Below are positions 36,202-43,478 of a stretch of 43,478 nt of DNA, piece by piece. The translations under genes were made by a program, and so were the position numbers. The stretch comes from Pseudomonas folii (GTDB lineage Bacteria; Pseudomonadota; Gammaproteobacteria; Pseudomonadales; Pseudomonadaceae), in NCBI RefSeq assembly GCF_014357575.1, contig NZ_JACONW010000037.1, positions 1-43,478 of the forward strand, in the 5' to 3' direction. The notes beneath the pieces were generated by a model, which was given only the letters and a program-made list of their open reading frames with translations, had not been told where the DNA came from and searched no databases. How positions within the stretch are numbered: the first letter of the stretch is position 1; each line of letters opens with the position of its first letter.

Positions 36202-38832
36202 ATGGCCGATTGGCAGTCCCTCGATCCCGAGGCCGCTCGTGAAGCGGAAAAATACGAAAACCCTATCCCCAGCCGTGAGTTGATCCTGGCTCACCTCTCC
36301 GATCGCGGTTCGCCAGCGAGTCGTGAGCAGTTGGTGGAAGAATTTGGCCTGACAACTGAAGATCAGTTCGAAGCCCTGCGCCGCCGTTTGCGAGCCATGG
36401 AGCGCGACGCTCAGTTGATCTATACCCGTCGTGGCACCTATGCCCCGGTGGACAAGCTGGACCTGATCCTGGGGCGCATCTCCGGGCATCGTGATGGTTT
36501 CGGCTTCCTGGTTCCTGACGATGGCAGCGATGACCTGTTCATGAGTCCGGCCCAGATGCGTCTGGTGTTCGATGGTGACCGTGCTCTGGCACGCGTTTCC
36601 GGCCTGGACCGTCGCGGTCGCCGCGAAGGCGTGATCGTTGAAGTGATTTCCCGTGCCCACGAATCCGTGGTCGGCCGATACTTCGAAGAGAGCGGCATTG
36701 GTTTTGTCGTTCCTGACAATCCAAAAATCCAGCAGGAAGTGCTGGTCACTCCGGGTCGCAACAACAACGCGAAGATCGGTCAGTTCGTCGAGGTGAAAAT
36801 CACCCACTGGCCGACGCCGCGCTTCCAGCCTCAAGGCGATATCGTTGAAGTCGTGGGCAACTACATGGCGCCCGGCATGGAAATCGATGTCGCACTGCGC
36901 ACCTACGATATTCCTCACGTCTGGCCAGAGGCCGTGCTCAAAGAAGCCGCCAAGCTCAAGCCGGAAGTTGAAGAAAAAGACAAAGAAAATCGCGTCGACC
37001 TTCGCCATCTGCCGTTCGTCACTATCGACGGCGAAGATGCTCGCGACTTCGATGACGCGGTTTATTGCGAAGCCAAGCCCGGCAAACTGCGTCTGTTCTC
37101 GGGCGGCTGGAAGCTTTACGTCGCCATCGCTGACGTGTCGAGCTACGTGAAGATCGGTTCTGCTCTGGACGCTGAGTCGCAGGTGCGTGGCACCTCGGTT
37201 TACTTCCCCGAGCGGGTCGTGCCAATGCTGCCTGAGCAGCTTTCCAATGGCTTGTGCTCGTTGAATCCGCACGTTGATCGCCTGGCCATGGTTTGCGAGA
37301 TGACCATCTCCAAGTCCGGCGAGATGACTGACTACGTGTTCTACGAAGCAGTGATCCACTCTCATGCGCGTCTGACCTACAACAAGGTCAGCACCATGCT
37401 CGAACAGCCGAAGACCAGCGACGCCCGCCAGCTGCGTGGCGAATACCCGGATGTGTTGCCGCACCTCAAGCAGCTTTATGCGCTGTACAAGGTGTTGCTC
37501 GGGGCTCGTCATGTGCGTGGCGCTATCGATTTTGAAACGCAGGAAACCCGCATCATCTTCGGTACCGAGCGCAAAATCGCTGAAATCCGGCCGACCACTC
37601 GTAACGATGCTCACAAGCTGATTGAAGAGTGCATGCTGGCTGCCAACGTGGCCACGGCTGAATTCCTCAAGAAGCATGAGATTCCTGCGCTTTACCGCGT
37701 GCACGATGGTCCGCCACCTGAGCGCCTGGAAAAACTCCGCGCGTTCCTGGGGGAGTTGGGTCTGACTCTGCACAAGGGTAAAGACGGTCCGACGCCGAAG
37801 GATTATCAGGCGTTGCTGGAAACCGTACGTGATCGTCCGGACTATCACCTGATTCAGACTGTCATGCTGCGTTCGTTGAGTCAGGCGGTATACAGCTCTG
37901 ACAATAACGGTCACTTCGGTCTGAATTACGAGGCGTATACCCACTTCACCTCGCCGATTCGCCGCTATCCGGACTTGCTGACTCACCGCGCAATCCGCAG
38001 CGTGATTCGCTCGAAGCAGGACACGCCGCACGTGCGCCGAGCAGGCGCTGCCGTAATCCCGAAAGCTCGTATCTATCCGTACGACGATGCCATTCTCGAG
38101 CAGTTGGGTGAACAGTGTTCGATGAACGAGCGCCGCGCCGATGAGGCTACGCGTGACGTGGTTAATTGGCTCAAGTGCGAGTTCATGAAAGACCGCGTAG
38201 GCGAGTCTTTCCCGGGCGTGATCACAGCTGTGACTGGTTTTGGTCTGTTTGTTGAACTGACTGATATTTATGTCGAAGGTCTGGTGCACGTCACCGCTTT
38301 GCCGGGCGATTATTACCATTTCGATCCGCTGCATCACCGCCTGGCGGGCGAGCGCACCGGTCGTAGCTTCCGCCTGGGTGACACCGTTGAAGTGCGCGTC
38401 ATGCGCGTTGATCTGGATGAGCGCAAGATCGATTTCGAGATGGCCGAGAAAACCATCAGCGCCCCGATTGGCCGCAAGCGTCGCGGTGCCGAGCCGCAGC
38501 CTGCTGAAAAAGCCGCTGTGCCAGAGCGTGCGCCGAGCAAGCGTCCGGCCAAAGCTAAAGCCAAGGCCAGTGCAGAACCCGAGGCCTACCGGCCTAGTGA
38601 TGCAGCCGCGAAAAACGCTGAAGTACGCAAAAGTCGCGAATTGAAACAGGCTCTGCTGGCTGAAGCGAAGGGTGGTAGCAAGGCATCGTCGGGAAAGTCC
38701 GGTAAAGCCGGTTCTGCGCCGTCGTCGGACAGACCTGCTAAACCCAGTAAACACCGTAAAGGCCCGCCGAAAGCGGGTTCGGCTCCAGCTGCGAAAAGCG
38801 GCGGGGCGCGTAAGCCCAAGGCGAAGTCATGA
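36202..38832 (+). CDS. rnr: Ribonuclease R
   Basis: 876 residues. RNase R is a 3'-5' exonuclease that degrades structured RNA and helps clear defective rRNA and tmRNA-tagged transcripts. An N-terminal winged helix (about 20-85) and two cold-shock domains precede the RNB domain. That domain shows D-G-E-D-A-R-D-F-D-D-A-V, which carries the metal-binding Asp cluster near residues 275-290. An S1 domain (about 665-750) and a Lys/Ala-rich disordered tail (about 755-876) follow. No strong ribosome binding site precedes the ATG. rlmB overlaps the end as ATGA, as in many gammaproteobacteria. Confidence 0.97.
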   Translation: MADWQSLDPEAAREAEKYENPIPSRELILAHLSDRGSPASREQLVEEFGLTTEDQFEALRRRLRAMERDAQLIYTRRGTYAPVDKLDLILGRISGHRDGFGFLVPDDGSDDLFMSPAQMRLVFDGDRALARVSGLDRRGRREGVIVEVISRAHESVVGRYFEESGIGFVVPDNPKIQQEVLVTPGRNNNAKIGQFVEVKITHWPTPRFQPQGDIVEVVGNYMAPGMEIDVALRTYDIPHVWPEAVLKEAAKLKPEVEEKDKENRVDLRHLPFVTIDGEDARDFDDAVYCEAKPGKLRLFSGGWKLYVAIADVSSYVKIGSALDAESQVRGTSVYFPERVVPMLPEQLSNGLCSLNPHVDRLAMVCEMTISKSGEMTDYVFYEAVIHSHARLTYNKVSTMLEQPKTSDARQLRGEYPDVLPHLKQLYALYKVLLGARHVRGAIDFETQETRIIFGTERKIAEIRPTTRNDAHKLIEECMLAANVATAEFLKKHEIPALYRVHDGPPPERLEKLRAFLGELGLTLHKGKDGPTPKDYQALLETVRDRPDYHLIQTVMLRSLSQAVYSSDNNGHFGLNYEAYTHFTSPIRRYPDLLTHRAIRSVIRSKQDTPHVRRAGAAVIPKARIYPYDDAILEQLGEQCSMNERRADEATRDVVNWLKCEFMKDRVGESFPGVITAVTGFGLFVELTDIYVEGLVHVTALPGDYYHFDPLHHRLAGERTGRSFRLGDTVEVRVMRVDLDERKIDFEMAEKTISAPIGRKRRGAEPQPAEKAAVPERAPSKRPAKAKAKASAEPEAYRPSDAAAKNAEVRKSRELKQALLAEAKGGSKASSGKSGKAGSAPSSDRPAKPSKHRKGPPKAGSAPAAKSGGARKPKAKS

Positions 38833-39593
38833 GTCAGTTGGAAAAAATCTACGGCGTGCACGCTGTAGAAGCGCTGTTGCGTCACCACCCTAAGCGGGTC
38901 AAGCAAATCTGGCTGGCCGAGGGGCGTAACGATCCTCGCGTTCAAGTGCTGGTTGGGTTGGCCGGTGAAAATCGCGTTTCGATCGGCCAGGCCGAGCGGC
39001 GCGAAATGGATGCCTGGGTTGATGGTGTGCATCAAGGTGTTGTCGCGGAAGTCAGTCCGAGCCAGGTCTGGGGCGAGGCAATGCTCGATGAGCTGCTGGA
39101 TCGTACTGAAGGCGCGCCGTTGATTCTGGTGCTTGACGGTGTAACCGATCCGCACAACCTCGGCGCGTGCCTGCGCACTGCCGATGCTGCCGGAGCGCTG
39201 GCGGTTGTTGTCCCCAAAGACAAGTCCGCAACCCTGACGCCTGCAGTGCGAAAGGTGGCTTGTGGTGCGGCTGAAGTAATTCCGCTGGTAGCCGTGACCA
39301 ACCTCGCGCGCACCCTGGAGAAGCTCCAGCAGCGTGGCCTTTGGGTTGTCGGTACGGCCGGTGAGGCCGAGCAGGAGTTGTATCAGCAGGACCTGACTGG
39401 CCCGACCATCCTGATCATGGGTGCCGAAGGCAAAGGCATGCGTCGCCTGACCCGTGAGCATTGCGATTACCTGGTGCGTCTGCCGATGGCAGGCAGCGTC
39501 AGCAGCCTGAACGTCTCGGTTGCGACAGGTGTTTGCCTGTTCGAAGCGTTGCGTCAGCGCAATGTGAAAGCGGCTGGAACCAAGAAAGCCTGA
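38829..39593 (+). CDS. rlmB: 23S rRNA (guanosine-2'-O-)-methyltransferase RlmB
   Basis: 254 residues. RlmB methylates the ribose of G2251 (E. coli numbering) in the 23S rRNA P-loop. An L30e-like N-terminal domain (I-Y-G-V-H-A-V-E-A-L-L) precedes the SPOUT knot. The three SPOUT motifs are visible: D-P-H-N-L-G-A-C-L-R-T-A, G-A-E-G-K-G-M and L-P-M-A-G-S-V-S-S-L-N-V-S-V-A. The start overlaps the rnr stop by four bases. Confidence 0.97.
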   Translation: MSQLEKIYGVHAVEALLRHHPKRVKQIWLAEGRNDPRVQVLVGLAGENRVSIGQAERREMDAWVDGVHQGVVAEVSPSQVWGEAMLDELLDRTEGAPLILVLDGVTDPHNLGACLRTADAAGALAVVVPKDKSATLTPAVRKVACGAAEVIPLVAVTNLARTLEKLQQRGLWVVGTAGEAEQELYQQDLTGPTILIMGAEGKGMRRLTREHCDYLVRLPMAGSVSSLNVSVATGVCLFEALRQRNVKAAGTKKA

Positions 39594-39606
39594 GGCAAAA
39601 TGATTT

Positions 39607-39704
39607 ATTCGTAGGACCGGCTTTAGCCGGGAGAAGGGCAGGACAGCCAATGCATATTCCTCGTCAGGAATAGCGCCCTCCCGGCTAAAGCCGGTCCTAC
39701 GAAT
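39607..39704. repeat. REPIN element, family C, well-preserved copy
   Basis: Perfect 27-base inverted arms (39607-39633 and 39678-39704) around a 44-base spacer. The core is GTAGGACCGGCTTTAGCCGG plus GAG. It sits after the rlmB stop and before the rpsF promoter and may also slow read-through. No T-rich terminator is seen in the gap. Confidence 0.9.
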
Positions 39705-39733
39705 CTTCGCTGCTCAAATATTCACCAATTGCC

Positions 39734-39762
39734 TTGCGCCTCTGCATCCCCTTCTCTACAAT
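39734..39762 (+). promoter_or_regulatory. Sigma-70 promoter of the rpsF operon
   Basis: TTGCGC, 17 bases, TACAAT, followed by a GC-rich patch (GCGCCCC) typical of ribosomal-protein promoters. The predicted leader is about 110 bases long. Confidence 0.65.
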
Positions 39763-39833
39763 TGCGCCCCTTGCTGTCACGGCAGGCGCTCATGTGCCTG
39801 TCCCTGAGCAAGACTAACAGTGTCATTCACTCC

Positions 39834-39865
39834 TTGTCTGACCGCTTATTGGCGGCAGGCTACAA
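39834..39865 (+). promoter_or_regulatory. Candidate S6:S18 leader hairpin
   Basis: TTGT pairs with ACAA around an inner stem CTG-A-CCGC / GCGG-CAG with a TTATTG loop, 16 bases before the rpsF ATG. S6:S18 autoregulatory leaders with a conserved CCG are known upstream of rpsF in many bacteria; the position and the CCG fit. I could not test the fold against the family model. Confidence 0.45.
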
Positions 39866-39881
39866 CCCGTAAGGAGCATTC

Positions 39882-40307
39882 ATGCGTCATTACGAAATCA
39901 TCTTTTTGGTCCACCCGGATCAAAGCGAGCAAGTCGGCGGCATGGTAGAGCGTTACACCAAGCTGATCGAAGAAGACGGCGGCAAAATCCACCGTCTGGA
40001 AGATTGGGGCCGTCGTCAACTGGCTTACGCAATCAACAATGTTCACAAGGCTCACTACGTGATGCTGAACGTTGAGTGCACTGGCAAGGCTCTGGCCGAG
40101 CTGGAAGACAACTTCCGCTACAACGATGCAGTGATCCGTAACCTGGTCATCCGTCGTGACGAAGCCGTAACTGGCCAGTCCGAGATGCTCAAGGCTGAAG
40201 AAAACCGCAGTGAGCGCCGTGAGCGTCGCGACCGTCCTGAGCACTCCGACAGCGCCGATGGCGTTGATGGTGATGACAGCGACAACAGCGATAACGCTGA
40301 CGAGTAA
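39882..40307 (+). CDS. rpsF: 30S ribosomal protein S6
   Basis: 141 residues. S6 binds 16S rRNA in the platform together with S18, encoded next. The ferredoxin-like fold starts [14 protein letters not shown]. The C-terminus is a long acidic tail ([10 protein letters not shown]), rich in Asp and Ser; in E. coli the tail is extended by RimK with glutamates. An AAGGAG site precedes the ATG. Confidence 0.98.
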   Translation: MRHYEIIFLVHPDQSEQVGGMVERYTKLIEEDGGKIHRLEDWGRRQLAYAINNVHKAHYVMLNVECTGKALAELEDNFRYNDAVIRNLVIRRDEAVTGQSEMLKAEENRSERRERRDRPEHSDSADGVDGDDSDNSDNADE

Positions 40308-40335
40308 TCCACGGACCTTTTAAGGAGCCAATCAC

Positions 40336-40566
40336 ATGGCACGTTTCTTCCGTCGTCGTAAATTCTGCCGCTTCACCGCTGAAGACGTGAAAGAGATCGA
40401 TTACAAAGATCTCAACACTCTGAAAGCATACGTATCCGAGACCGGCAAAATCGTTCCAAGCCGTATCACTGGTACCAAAGCACGTTATCAGCGTCAGCTG
40501 GCCACCGCTATCAAGCGTGCCCGCTTCCTGGCCCTGCTGGCCTACACCGACAGCCACGGCCGCTGA
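40336..40566 (+). CDS. rpsR: 30S ribosomal protein S18
   Basis: 76 residues, very basic, the usual length. It pairs with S6 in the 30S platform. R-R-R-K-F-C-R-F at the start and the [14 protein letters not shown] motif are diagnostic. A clear TTAAGGAG site lies before the ATG, 28 bases after rpsF. Confidence 0.98.
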
Positions 40567-40603
40567 GACCGGGCAGTCGACAAAGTAGTAAGGGATCTAA
40601 TGC

Positions 40604-41494
40604 ATGCGCGCCTTGGCTGAATTCATCATGCGGGGACGTTTGCAGGCCATGCTGGTTGTGGCCGGATTTGCGGCATTGCCGCTGTTGTACTGTGTGAGTG
40701 CCGCCGCAGCTAGTCTTGTGCTACTGCGGCGCGGTTCGGACGCCATTGGCGTCATTGGTGTGGGAGTGCTTTCAGCGTTGGTTTGCTGGTACTTCCAGAA
40801 AGATCCCAGTGCACTGTTAGTGTTGCTTGGGGCTTGTGGTCTGTCGCTGGTTTTACGCGCAGGCCACACCTGGAATCGCGCGCTGCTGGTCAGCGTGGTA
40901 GTCGGGTTGTTGTGTGCAGTGAGCCTTGGAACGGTGTTCAGTCCCATGGTTGACAGCTTGAGTCAGGAGTTCGAGAAACTCATGCCTCAAGCTTTCGGTG
41001 AGGTCTACGAGAAACTCTCGGCTGACCAGCGAGTTACCTTCGCTTCACTGATTCCACCCCTGATCATCGGTTCGATAGCGGTTACGCTTCAGATTTTCAG
41101 TGTGTTGTGCCTGATTCTTGGGCGCTATTGGCAGGCGATGTTGTACAACCCCGGTGGTTTTGGTCGCGAATTTCGTCAGATCAGAATCCCGAAAGAACTG
41201 GCTTTATCGTTGCTCGCAGCGATGTTTGTAGGGCCGATGCTCAGCGTACAGATGTTGATTCTGTTGCCGTTGTTGAGCATACCGTTGGCCTTCGCCGGGC
41301 TGGCCCTGATTCACGGGCTGGTGGCGCAGAAAAAACTGGCCAGTTTCTGGCTGGTGGGGATGTACGTCACGCTGGTGCCATTCATGCACCTGATAGGTCC
41401 GTTGCTCGTGGTTATTGCCATTGTCGACAGCCTGATTGATTTTCGCGGTCGTCTGGGATCGAAAGACTCCGATAGCGCGAACGGTGAAGGTTAA
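40604..41494 (+). CDS. DUF2232 family integral membrane protein
   Basis: 296 residues with about eight hydrophobic segments, almost the whole chain, and a short hydrophilic C-terminal tail. The family (DUF2232, YybS-like) has no settled function. In pseudomonads it is inserted between rpsR and rplI, inside a ribosomal-protein operon; E. coli has priB there but lacks this gene. The ATG at 40604 is preceded by AAGGGAT. Its conserved place suggests co-expression with translation genes, but a role cannot be inferred from this alone. Confidence 0.85.
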   Translation: MRALAEFIMRGRLQAMLVVAGFAALPLLYCVSAAAASLVLLRRGSDAIGVIGVGVLSALVCWYFQKDPSALLVLLGACGLSLVLRAGHTWNRALLVSVVVGLLCAVSLGTVFSPMVDSLSQEFEKLMPQAFGEVYEKLSADQRVTFASLIPPLIIGSIAVTLQIFSVLCLILGRYWQAMLYNPGGFGREFRQIRIPKELALSLLAAMFVGPMLSVQMLILLPLLSIPLAFAGLALIHGLVAQKKLASFWLVGMYVTLVPFMHLIGPLLVVIAIVDSLIDFRGRLGSKDSDSANGEG

Positions 41495-41513
41495 AAGTTA
41501 AGAGGATTTTCAC

Positions 41514-41960
41514 ATGCAACTGATCCTTCTGGAAAAAGTCGCGAACCTGGGCAACCTGGGCGACAAAGTAAATGTTAAGGCCGGTTACGGTCGTAACTAC
41601 CTGCTGCCTTACGGCAAAGCTACCGCTGCGACCGCTGCTAACATTGCTGCGTTCGAAGAGCGTCGTGCCGAGCTGGAAAAACTGGCTGCAGACAAAAAAG
41701 CTTCTGCCGAAACTCGCGCTGCCCAACTGGCTGAGCTGGAAGTGACTATCACTGCCACCGCTGGTGACGAAGGCAAGCTGTTCGGTTCGATCGGCACCCA
41801 CGACATCGCTGATGCACTGACCGCCTCTGGCGTTGAAGTTGCAAAAAGCGAAGTTCGTCTGCCGAACGGCACCATCCGTAACGTTGGCGAATTCGACGTC
41901 GCCGTGCATCTGCACAGCGACGTAGAAGCAACCGTTCGCGTTGTTGTGGTGGCTGCTTAA
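41514..41960 (+). CDS. rplI: 50S ribosomal protein L9
   Basis: 148 residues. L9 binds 23S rRNA domain V and projects from the 50S subunit, affecting frame maintenance. The N-terminal rRNA-binding domain ([21 protein letters not shown]) and long connecting helix are clear. An AGAGGA site precedes the ATG. The gene ends the ribosomal operon before a terminator. Confidence 0.98.
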   Translation: MQLILLEKVANLGNLGDKVNVKAGYGRNYLLPYGKATAATAANIAAFEERRAELEKLAADKKASAETRAAQLAELEVTITATAGDEGKLFGSIGTHDIADALTASGVEVAKSEVRLPNGTIRNVGEFDVAVHLHSDVEATVRVVVVAA

Positions 41961-42006
41961 GCAGTACGTAATCGTCTGGCGACTTGCTCGCTAGAGGATT
42001 AACATC

Positions 42007-42046
42007 GGGCACGATCCTGTTTACAGGTCGTGCCCTTTGTCTTTCT
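42007..42046 (+). terminator. Terminator after rplI
   Basis: An 8-bp GC-rich stem (42007-42014 with 42028-42035) continued by CCTG/CAGG across one bulged base, then a T-rich tail (TTTGTCTTT). It separates rplI from dnaB, whose own promoter is not obvious in the 40 bases that remain. Confidence 0.85.
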
Positions 42047-42086
42047 GTACAGTTGGTTTTTTCACAACCCCTGATTCTGAGTGGTC

Positions 42087-43478
42087 ATGAACGATATCTC
42101 CGCCCCTGAGCAATATGATCTGCAAACCGCCGCGCTGAAGGTGCCGCCGCATTCCATCGAGGCCGAACAGGCAGTACTCGGTGGTCTGATGCTGGACAAC
42201 AACGCTTGGGAGCGTGTGCTCGATCAGGTGTCGGATGGCGATTTCTATCGACATGACCACCGTTTGATTTTTCGCGCCATCGCCCGTCTGGCTGACCAGA
42301 ACCAGCCCATCGACGTGGTTACACTGGCCGAGCAGCTGGAAAAAGAAGGCCAGACCTCGCAGGTTGGCGGCCTGGGCTATCTCAGCGAATTGGCGAAAAA
42401 CATCCCGTCCGTTGCCAACATCAAGGCTTATGCGCAAATCGTCCGTGAGCGGGCGACGTTGCGGCAATTGATCGGCATCAGCACCGAAATCGCCGACAGC
42501 GCGTTCAACCCGGAAGGGCGCAACGCTGCTGAAATCCTCGACGAAGCCGAGCGGCAGATTTTCCAGATTGCCGAGGCGCGTCCGAAGACCGGCGGTCCAG
42601 TGAGCGTTACAGACCTGTTGACCAAGGCCATCGACCGTATCGATACCCTGTTCAATACCGACAACGCGATCACCGGCCTGTCCACCGGTTACACCGACCT
42701 GGATGAGAAGACCAGCGGCCTGCAACCGGCCGACTTGATCATCGTCGCCGGTCGTCCTTCCATGGGTAAAACCACGTTTGCCATGAACCTGGTGGAAAAC
42801 GCCGTGTTGCGCAGCGACAAGGCGGTGCTGGTTTACTCCCTGGAGATGCCAGGTGAATCGCTGATCATGCGTATGTTGTCGTCGTTGGGACGTATCGACC
42901 AGACCAAGGTCCGTGCCGGTCGCCTGGAAGACGATGATTGGCCGCGCCTGACTTCTGCGGTCAATCTGCTCAACGAGCGCAAGCTGTTCATCGACGATAC
43001 GGCCGGTATCAGTCCGTCGGAAATGCGCGCCCGGACACGACGTCTGGTGCGTGAGCACGGCGACATCGCCCTGATCATGATCGACTACCTGCAGCTGATG
43101 CAGATCCCCGGTTCCGGTGGTGATAACCGGACCAACGAGATTTCCGAGATTTCCCGCTCGTTGAAAGCCCTCGCCAAGGAATTCAACTGCCCGGTCGTTG
43201 CCCTGTCGCAGCTCAACCGCTCCCTGGAGCAGCGTCCGAACAAGCGCCCGATCAACTCCGACTTGCGGGAATCCGGAGCGATCGAGCAGGACGCCGACGT
43301 TATCATGTTCGTTTACCGGGACGAGGTGTATCACCCGGAGACCGAGCACAAAGGTATCGCCGAGATCATCATCGGCAAGCAGCGTAACGGTCCAATCGGG
43401 ACAACGCGGCTCGCGTTCATCGGCAAATACACCCGCTTTGAAAACCTCGCGCCGGGCAGTTACAACTTCGAAGACGAG
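42087..43478 (+). CDS. dnaB: Replicative DNA helicase DnaB (3' end cut by the window)
   Basis: 464 codons are visible from the ATG at 42087 with no stop, so the window ends at or very near the C-terminus (a Pseudomonas DnaB has about 464 residues). DnaB is the hexameric helicase that unwinds DNA at the fork, moving 5' to 3'. The N-terminal primase-binding domain (P-P-H-S-I-E-A-E-Q-A-V-L-G) and the RecA-like motor are complete. Walker A G-R-P-S-M-G-K-T is at 222-229; the Walker B and H3 segments are I-M-I-D-Y-L-Q-L-M and A-L-S-Q-L-N-R. No intein is present at the P-loop or H3, the known insertion sites. Confidence 0.96.
   Translation, partial: MNDISAPEQYDLQTAALKVPPHSIEAEQAVLGGLMLDNNAWERVLDQVSDGDFYRHDHRLIFRAIARLADQNQPIDVVTLAEQLEKEGQTSQVGGLGYLSELAKNIPSVANIKAYAQIVRERATLRQLIGISTEIADSAFNPEGRNAAEILDEAERQIFQIAEARPKTGGPVSVTDLLTKAIDRIDTLFNTDNAITGLSTGYTDLDEKTSGLQPADLIIVAGRPSMGKTTFAMNLVENAVLRSDKAVLVYSLEMPGESLIMRMLSSLGRIDQTKVRAGRLEDDDWPRLTSAVNLLNERKLFIDDTAGISPSEMRARTRRLVREHGDIALIMIDYLQLMQIPGSGGDNRTNEISEISRSLKALAKEFNCPVVALSQLNRSLEQRPNKRPINSDLRESGAIEQDADVIMFVYRDEVYHPETEHKGIAEIIIGKQRNGPIGTTRLAFIGKYTRFENLAPGSYNFEDE

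Noticed and set aside
36199..38754. Minus-strand open frame of 851 codons opposite rnr
   Set aside because: It is the mirror of a high-GC gene with strong codon bias. rnr itself has all family motifs; the mirror protein shows none and is rich in His, Arg and Gln as such shadows are.
42087..43478. Intein in dnaB
   Set aside because: The P-loop and H3 regions read through without any insertion.

Overview
The window is a core chromosomal segment of a Pseudomonas, most likely of the fluorescens/syringae lineage. The support is gene content and order (parC ... serB ... psd-rhdA ... motAB ... rsgA/orn ... queG/nnrE-tsaE-amiB-mutL-miaA-hfq-hflXKC ... hisZ-purA ... rnr-rlmB ... rpsF-rpsR-DUF2232-rplI-dnaB), which runs parallel to the P. 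aeruginosa PA4966-PA4931 region as I know it. Further support comes from an 86-aa Hfq, a RhdA with the Azotobacter/Pseudomonas active-site loop, and GTAG-type REP elements in several gaps. I see no prophage, insertion sequence, CRISPR array or transferred island. Almost every gene is a recognisable housekeeping gene.

Layout. 1-4.7 kb (+): phytase-like secreted protein, membrane-anchored retropepsin-like protease, parC (topoisomerase IV subunit A) and an orphan PqiC-type lipoprotein. 4.7-7.9 kb: AhpA/YtjB membrane protein (-), divergent from serB (+). 8-13.3 kb (-): PilZ-like protein, a doubtful small ORF, psd, rhdA and an HDOD protein. 13.4-15.4 kb (+): motA-motB behind a textbook FliA (sigma-28) promoter. 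15.5-17.2 kb: rsgA (-) divergent from orn (+). 17.4-19.9 kb: a TRIC-family channel (+) and queG (-), convergent. Their shared 3' intergenic region has been rearranged into a tandem array of REPIN elements and copied gene ends. 19.9-30 kb (+): nnrE/D-tsaE-amiB-mutL-miaA-hfq-hflX-hflK-hflC, a densely packed run with short or overlapping junctions. 30.3-32.9 kb (+): hisZ and purA. 33.1-35.1 kb (+): a methyl-accepting chemotaxis protein. It is followed by three head-to-tail copies of a ~134-bp REPIN unit and by two identical tRNA-Leu(CAG) genes (-), each with its own promoter and terminator. 36.2-39.6 kb (+): rnr-rlmB. 39.7-43.5 kb (+): the rpsF-rpsR-DUF2232-rplI ribosomal operon, then dnaB, which runs off the window one codon or so before its stop.

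The genes do not form one new system. They are several standard modules: mismatch repair with tRNA modification and RNA chaperone (mutL-miaA-hfq), membrane protease control (hflKC), RNA turnover (orn, rnr, hfq), ribosome biogenesis (rsgA, rlmB, rpsF, rpsR, rplI) and flagellar stator (motAB). The most unusual structure is non-coding: the repeat array between the TRIC gene and queG (about 18.0-18.8 kb). It shows a tandem duplication with a CAT microhomology junction, a second independent junction, and progressive decay. Three REPIN sequence families occur in the window with no RAYT transposase gene beside them.
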